Made by a program: the position numbers and the translations under genes. Below the pieces are notes generated by a model, which searched no databases, had not been told where the DNA came from, and saw only the letters and a program-made list of their open reading frames with translations. Shown one piece after another: positions 5,924 through 9,017 of a stretch of 9,017 nucleotides of DNA. The stretch is from Calditrichota bacterium. Lineage in GTDB: Bacteria > Zhuqueibacterota > Zhuqueibacteria > Oleimicrobiales > Geothermoviventaceae. The DNA lies in NCBI GenBank assembly GCA_013152765.1, contig JAADFT010000132.1:1-9017 (forward strand), in the 5' to 3' direction. Numbering within the stretch: position 1 is the stretch's first letter; every line of letters starts with the position of its first letter.

Positions 5924-6898
5924 CTACACCGCCTCAGGGTGCTCCTTGAAGTAGTTGATCACTTCTCTCAAAATGTCGTCCAGCGTGTAGGCGGGCTCGT
6001 AGCCAATGGCGGCGTGGATCTTGCTCAGATCCGGGATACGCACGCGCATGTCTTCAAAACCCTTCTCGTAGGCTTCTTCGTAGGGGATGAACACGATCTC
6101 CGAATTCGAGCCAGTCATCTCCTTGATTCGCTTGGCCAGATCCGCGATCGAAATGCTGTTCTGGCTTCCCACGTTGTAGATTTCGCCCACCGTGTTCGGA
6201 GAATCCATCAAGCCCATCAGGGCGCGCACGGTATCCTTCACAAAAGTGAAACTGCGAATCTGCTGACCGTCGCCGTACACTGTCAGCGGCTGCCCAGTGA
6301 GAGCCTGCCGAACCATTCTTGGAATCACCATCCCCCAACGCCCCGTCTGCCGCGGACCAACCGTGTTGAACAAACGGGCAACCGTGACCTGCAAATTCTT
6401 CTGCTTGTGGTAGGCAAAAGCAAGGTACTCGTCGATCGCTTTCGAGTCCGCGTAGCTCCACCGGCTCCGGGACGTAGGGCCAAGGATGCGGTCGTCGTCT
6501 TCCGCGAACGGCACTTTGTTGCTCTTGCCGTAAATCTCCGACGTGGACGCAATAAGCACACGACGCAGGTAACGATTTGCCAGCTTCAAAACGGCGTGCG
6601 TGCCCAGGATGTTGGTTTCGATCGTCCCCACCGGGTCGTGAACAATCAGTTCCACGCCAACAGCGGCCGCGAGGTGAAAAATGACGTCGCACTCGCTGAC
6701 GAGGCGGTCCATGACCGTCTCGTTGAGGATGGTTTCCACAGCCACGCCGAAATTGGGATGCGAACGCAGGTGGGCGATGTTGTCCAGACTCCCAGTCGAC
6801 AAATCGTCGATGACGTACACCGAATCCCCGCGCTCAAGAAGCGCCTCCGCCAAATGCGAACCGATGAACCCAGCACCACCGGTGATCAAAACGCGCAT
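5924..6898 (-). CDS. NAD-dependent nucleotide-sugar epimerase/dehydratase (extended SDR)
   Basis: 324 residues. The N-terminal Rossmann fold opens with MRVLITGGAGFIGSHL (Gly-x-x-Gly-x-x-Gly at 7-13), with IDDLSTG (30-36) placing the acidic residue that selects NAD over NADP. HLAAAVGVEL (75-93 region), the Ser/Thr of ASTSEIYG (117-124) and the catalytic pair Tyr149/Lys153 in SYADSK complete the active site. The C-terminal half has RLFNTVGPRQTGRWGMVIPR and VYGDGQQIRSFTFVKD, the nucleotide-sugar binding region of UDP-glucose epimerase, UDP-glucuronate decarboxylase and dTDP-glucose dehydratase relatives. Which sugar it handles cannot be told. I use the ATG at 6898: AAGGAG lies 8 bases before it and it begins exactly at the Rossmann strand; a TTG at 6925 would only add nine residues over that SD. 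It starts 51 bp after the WecA-like gene and probably shares its transcript, making activated sugar for the same glycan. It does not look like the CerR ceramide reductase. Confidence 0.88.
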   Translation of the reverse strand: MRVLITGGAGFIGSHLAEALLERGDSVYVIDDLSTGSLDNIAHLRSHPNFGVAVETILNETVMDRLVSECDVIFHLAAAVGVELIVHDPVGTIETNILGTHAVLKLANRYLRRVLIASTSEIYGKSNKVPFAEDDDRILGPTSRSRWSYADSKAIDEYLAFAYHKQKNLQVTVARLFNTVGPRQTGRWGMVIPRMVRQALTGQPLTVYGDGQQIRSFTFVKDTVRALMGLMDSPNTVGEIYNVGSQNSISIADLAKRIKEMTGSNSEIVFIPYEEAYEKGFEDMRVRIPDLSKIHAAIGYEPAYTLDDILREVINYFKEHPEAV

Positions 6899-6949
6899 CG
6901 AATTCACTCCTTTCCTGGATCGCAACCAACACTTCCCTGTCGGCTAAAG

Positions 6950-8047
6950 CTACTGCCCCGTCTTCATTTTCGACACACGGAGAAGAATCGTGAGTAGTGT
7001 GTACAGGATAATCGCCTGGCCAACCATCACTGCACAGCCTGCCCAGGTCAGATACGGCAAAAGCACCGCACCACTGGCCACGCCAACGTTGACCAGGTAA
7101 ATGAACGTCACAGCCTGCCTCTCGGTCATGCCCAGAGCCACAAGGCGGTGCGAAAAATGGCTCTGATCGCCCACAAACAGGGGCCGTCCTTCACGCCAGC
7201 GAATTGCCATTACCGAAAGCGTGTCGAAAATCGGCACGCTCAGAACAAGAAGCGGCATCACAACGGGCGCCACAGTAGGACTGTTCGGCCCGATGTAAGA
7301 GGCCAGAATCGTCGTGGCGCCGAACAGAAAACCGAGCGTCAGGCTTCCCGTGTCGCCCATGAAGATCTTGGCCGGGTAGAAATTGTACCGGAGAAAGCCG
7401 AGGCTGGCCCCGACCAGGCTCGCCAGGAGAAAAGCCATGTAGTCTTGACTGAGCGTGGCTGTAACCACCAGAAAAGCCAGTCCGGAAATGACCGCCACAC
7501 CAGCAGTCAGGCCGTCCATGTTGTCGAGCAGGTTAAACGCGTTCGTGATGCCCACAATCCAGAGGATGCTGAACACGACGTCAAGAACCTGCCCCGGCAG
7601 AAACTGCGTGCGCACGCCGGTGAGAACGACCGCCGTAGCCACTGCGAACTGCACGGGAAATTTGGTGCGGTAGTCCAGCCGTCCTTTGCGAACATCGTCT
7701 GCAAGGCCGAGGAGCGCCACCAAAGTGGCCCCGCCGAGCAACGCGAGCAACTTCGGTGCGACGCCTGGCAAGCGGCTGGTCCAGTCAGGGTAAGATGGAA
7801 AGAGCTCGACCACACGGGGAAACTTCCCAAGCAGCCAGAGTCCGGCCAATCCCAGCCCGACTGTGGCGACGAAACTTCCCCAGATGGCTACCCCGCCGAG
7901 AAGTGGGACAGGCTCCTGGTGAATCTTGCGTTCCCCAGGCAGGTCGTAGATCCCTCTGGCCAACGCCAGGCGTCGTACGAAGGGAACGAGCGCCAGGGAC
8001 ACCAGTGTCGAGAAAAGAACGGTAGCCGTGAGCAGAACGGTTTTCAC
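6950..8047 (-). CDS. Polyprenyl-phosphate sugar-1-phosphate transferase (WecA/TagO/MraY superfamily)
   Basis: 365 residues, an integral membrane protein with about ten hydrophobic segments. It transfers a sugar-1-phosphate from a UDP-sugar to undecaprenyl phosphate on the cytoplasmic face, the first step of O-antigen, enterobacterial common antigen or similar glycans. Family motifs are in order: RKIHQEPVPLLGG (40-52), the Mg-binding LGLADDVRKGRL (113-124, Asp117/Asp118), NAFNLLDNMDGLTAG (169-183) with its Asn and Asp residues, KIFMGDTGSLTLGF (227-240), PIFDT, and GDQSHFSHRL (293-302), the His-rich cytoplasmic loop of the WecA/TagO branch. MraY proper is less likely because this loop is of the SHRL type and no murein genes are near. 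The start is GTG at 8047, with AAGG six bases upstream. It lies 54 bp after the surface protein gene and 51 bp before the epimerase gene. Confidence 0.9.
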   Translation of the reverse strand: MKTVLLTATVLFSTLVSLALVPFVRRLALARGIYDLPGERKIHQEPVPLLGGVAIWGSFVATVGLGLAGLWLLGKFPRVVELFPSYPDWTSRLPGVAPKLLALLGGATLVALLGLADDVRKGRLDYRTKFPVQFAVATAVVLTGVRTQFLPGQVLDVVFSILWIVGITNAFNLLDNMDGLTAGVAVISGLAFLVVTATLSQDYMAFLLASLVGASLGFLRYNFYPAKIFMGDTGSLTLGFLFGATTILASYIGPNSPTVAPVVMPLLVLSVPIFDTLSVMAIRWREGRPLFVGDQSHFSHRLVALGMTERQAVTFIYLVNVGVASGAVLLPYLTWAGCAVMVGQAIILYTLLTILLRVSKMKTGQ

Positions 8048-8101
8048 AGGAAACCTTCAGTCTTTGCCGGGAAGGATAGTCGGATGCCCAGATTGCCTCT
8101 C

Positions 8102-9017
8102 TCAGCGGACGATCGCCAGCTTTCCCAGCGCGGAAACGCTCTTCTCGCCGGACCTGGCCGTGATCTTGTACAGGTACACTCCGTTAGCCAGTTCGTCGCC
8201 CTCCTGGTCGCGACCGTCCCAATCGAAGGCGTTGTAGCCGGCAGCACCGTCGGCAGCTTCCGTCTCCCACACCTTTCGGCCGGAGAGCGTGAAGACGCGG
8301 ATGGTCACTTCGTCCGCCGGAAGCGACAGAAAGTAGGTAAAGGTGGTGAAATTCGCAAACGGATTGGGGACGTTCAAAACGTGGGAAATTTCGAGCTCGC
8401 CAGCAACGCGGAGGACCAGCCATTCCTCGGAGCGATTTCCGGCCAGGTCCCAGGCCGTGACCTGAAGAATGTGGCTGCCTGGCTCAAGTACAGGCCTCAG
8501 ACTCACCGAAGCACTGATTTTGCCTTCAGCTTCGTCTTCGAAGTGCCATTCCAGAGCCGGTTCCGAGGATGGTGTGAGCCGCTTGTCGTCGAGAAGAATT
8601 CGCAAGCGGGAAGTGTCCTTCGGAGAAAAAACGCCCTGGTCGCGAATCTCCACGCGAAGAATCGGCGTCGGGGCGACGTGATCGCCACTCAGGAGCGGTT
8701 CTCCGTCGGCAAAGACGCGAATCACCGGCGCCGTTGAATCCGGCGCGACCAACACATGCGCCGCGGCAAAATTGTTGGACTCATCCAGCTCAACAAGCTT
8801 ATCCCCAGGGTCCAGCACCACACGCACCGGATGATTTCCGGGCGGTTCACGAACCTGCCAGTTCCACCGCACGCGGAACGTACTGTCGGGCAAGAGAGGC
8901 GGGATGACCGCCGGTTCGAGCACGTTGCGCCACAGCCCTTCTTCGTCACGGACCTGCAAGGCGGCAACGCAGGTGTCCGATTTTGCCGGTCCCCAGTTCC
9001 GAACCAAGACACTCACG
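8102..9017 (-). CDS. C-terminal part of a large secreted protein with CARDB-like and FlgD-like domains (5' end beyond the window)
   Basis: About 305 residues are visible; the frame is open to the right edge, so the true start lies outside. The first 90 residues form a CARDB-like beta-sandwich: VRNWGPAKSDTC, a WNWQV strand, and the hallmark LDPGDKLVELDESNNFA. An Ig-like domain follows (APVIRVFADGEPLLSGDHV to about residue 210), with DLAGNRSEEW near its end. The last 90 residues are a FlgD Ig-like/type IX-style C-terminal domain: NVPNPFANFTTFTYFLSLPA, TIRVFTLSGRKVWE, FDWDGRDQEGDELANGVYLY and a final SALGKLAIVR. Such tails occur on exported proteins of FCB and candidate phyla, and in Bacteroidetes equivalent domains direct type IX secretion. 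The domain order resembles the C-terminal part of gingipain-like C25 peptidases, but no catalytic domain is visible. It probably heads, or belongs to, the operon with the two glycan genes. Confidence 0.85.
   Translation of the reverse strand, partial: VSVLVRNWGPAKSDTCVAALQVRDEEGLWRNVLEPAVIPPLLPDSTFRVRWNWQVREPPGNHPVRVVLDPGDKLVELDESNNFAAAHVLVAPDSTAPVIRVFADGEPLLSGDHVAPTPILRVEIRDQGVFSPKDTSRLRILLDDKRLTPSSEPALEWHFEDEAEGKISASVSLRPVLEPGSHILQVTAWDLAGNRSEEWLVLRVAGELEISHVLNVPNPFANFTTFTYFLSLPADEVTIRVFTLSGRKVWETEAADGAAGYNAFDWDGRDQEGDELANGVYLYKITARSGEKSVSALGKLAIVR

Noticed and set aside
5924..6898. Identity as the ceramide pathway reductase CerR, to complete the sphingolipid set
   Set aside because: The motifs are those of nucleotide-sugar epimerases and decarboxylases, and the gene pairs with the WecA-like gene, not with the spt promoter unit.
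7148..8737. Plus-strand open frame of 529 codons
   Set aside because: It is the antisense of the WecA-like gene and part of the surface protein gene, both with clear family motifs. Its own translation is low-complexity and Arg/Gln/Glu-rich. The same holds for plus-strand frames at 3053-4177, 4731-5447 and 5939-6997.

Overview
The window is GC-rich bacterial DNA, with six genes I can support and about 2.1 kb of non-coding sequence. Three features point to a Gram-negative member of the FCB superphylum or a neighbouring candidate phylum: a Bacteroidetes-like serine palmitoyltransferase, a bacterial ceramide-synthase-like acyltransferase, and a secreted protein ending in a FlgD-like/type IX-style C-terminal domain. 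The exact lineage cannot be read from this window.

Layout. At 169-693 (+) is a small nitroreductase. A possible minus-strand coding fragment runs off the left edge before it. Positions 694-1479 hold no gene but many short perfect hairpins and two degenerate copies of a two-hairpin repeat. At 1530-2219 (-) is an OmpR-type response regulator whose receiver has lost the phospho-acceptor Asp and the conserved Lys. It has a clear intrinsic terminator downstream and a possible sigma-54 site upstream, and no kinase gene lies in the window. Positions 2220-3085 are again non-coding and hairpin-rich.

At 5408-3086 (-) is a two-gene operon: serine palmitoyltransferase followed 16 bp later by a GNAT-fold protein of the BcerS/YghO family. 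It is driven by a near-consensus sigma-70 promoter at 5485-5457. Together these two genes would give the condensation and N-acylation steps of sphingolipid synthesis. The 3-ketosphinganine reductase is not in the window.

Positions 5486-5923 are non-coding with two strong hairpins. From 9017 down to 5924 (-) lies a second probable operon, with gaps of about 50 bp: the C-terminal end of a large secreted surface protein, a WecA/MraY-type polyprenyl-phosphate sugar-1-phosphate transferase, and an extended-SDR nucleotide-sugar epimerase/dehydratase. The last two genes would start and supply a cell-surface glycan. Much of the right half of the window is therefore about the cell envelope: sphingolipid, lipid-linked glycan and an exported protein.

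I found no mobile element, CRISPR array, tRNA or rRNA. The points most worth a second look are the degenerate receiver, the compact spt-bcerS pair, and the hairpin clusters in all three long intergenic gaps.
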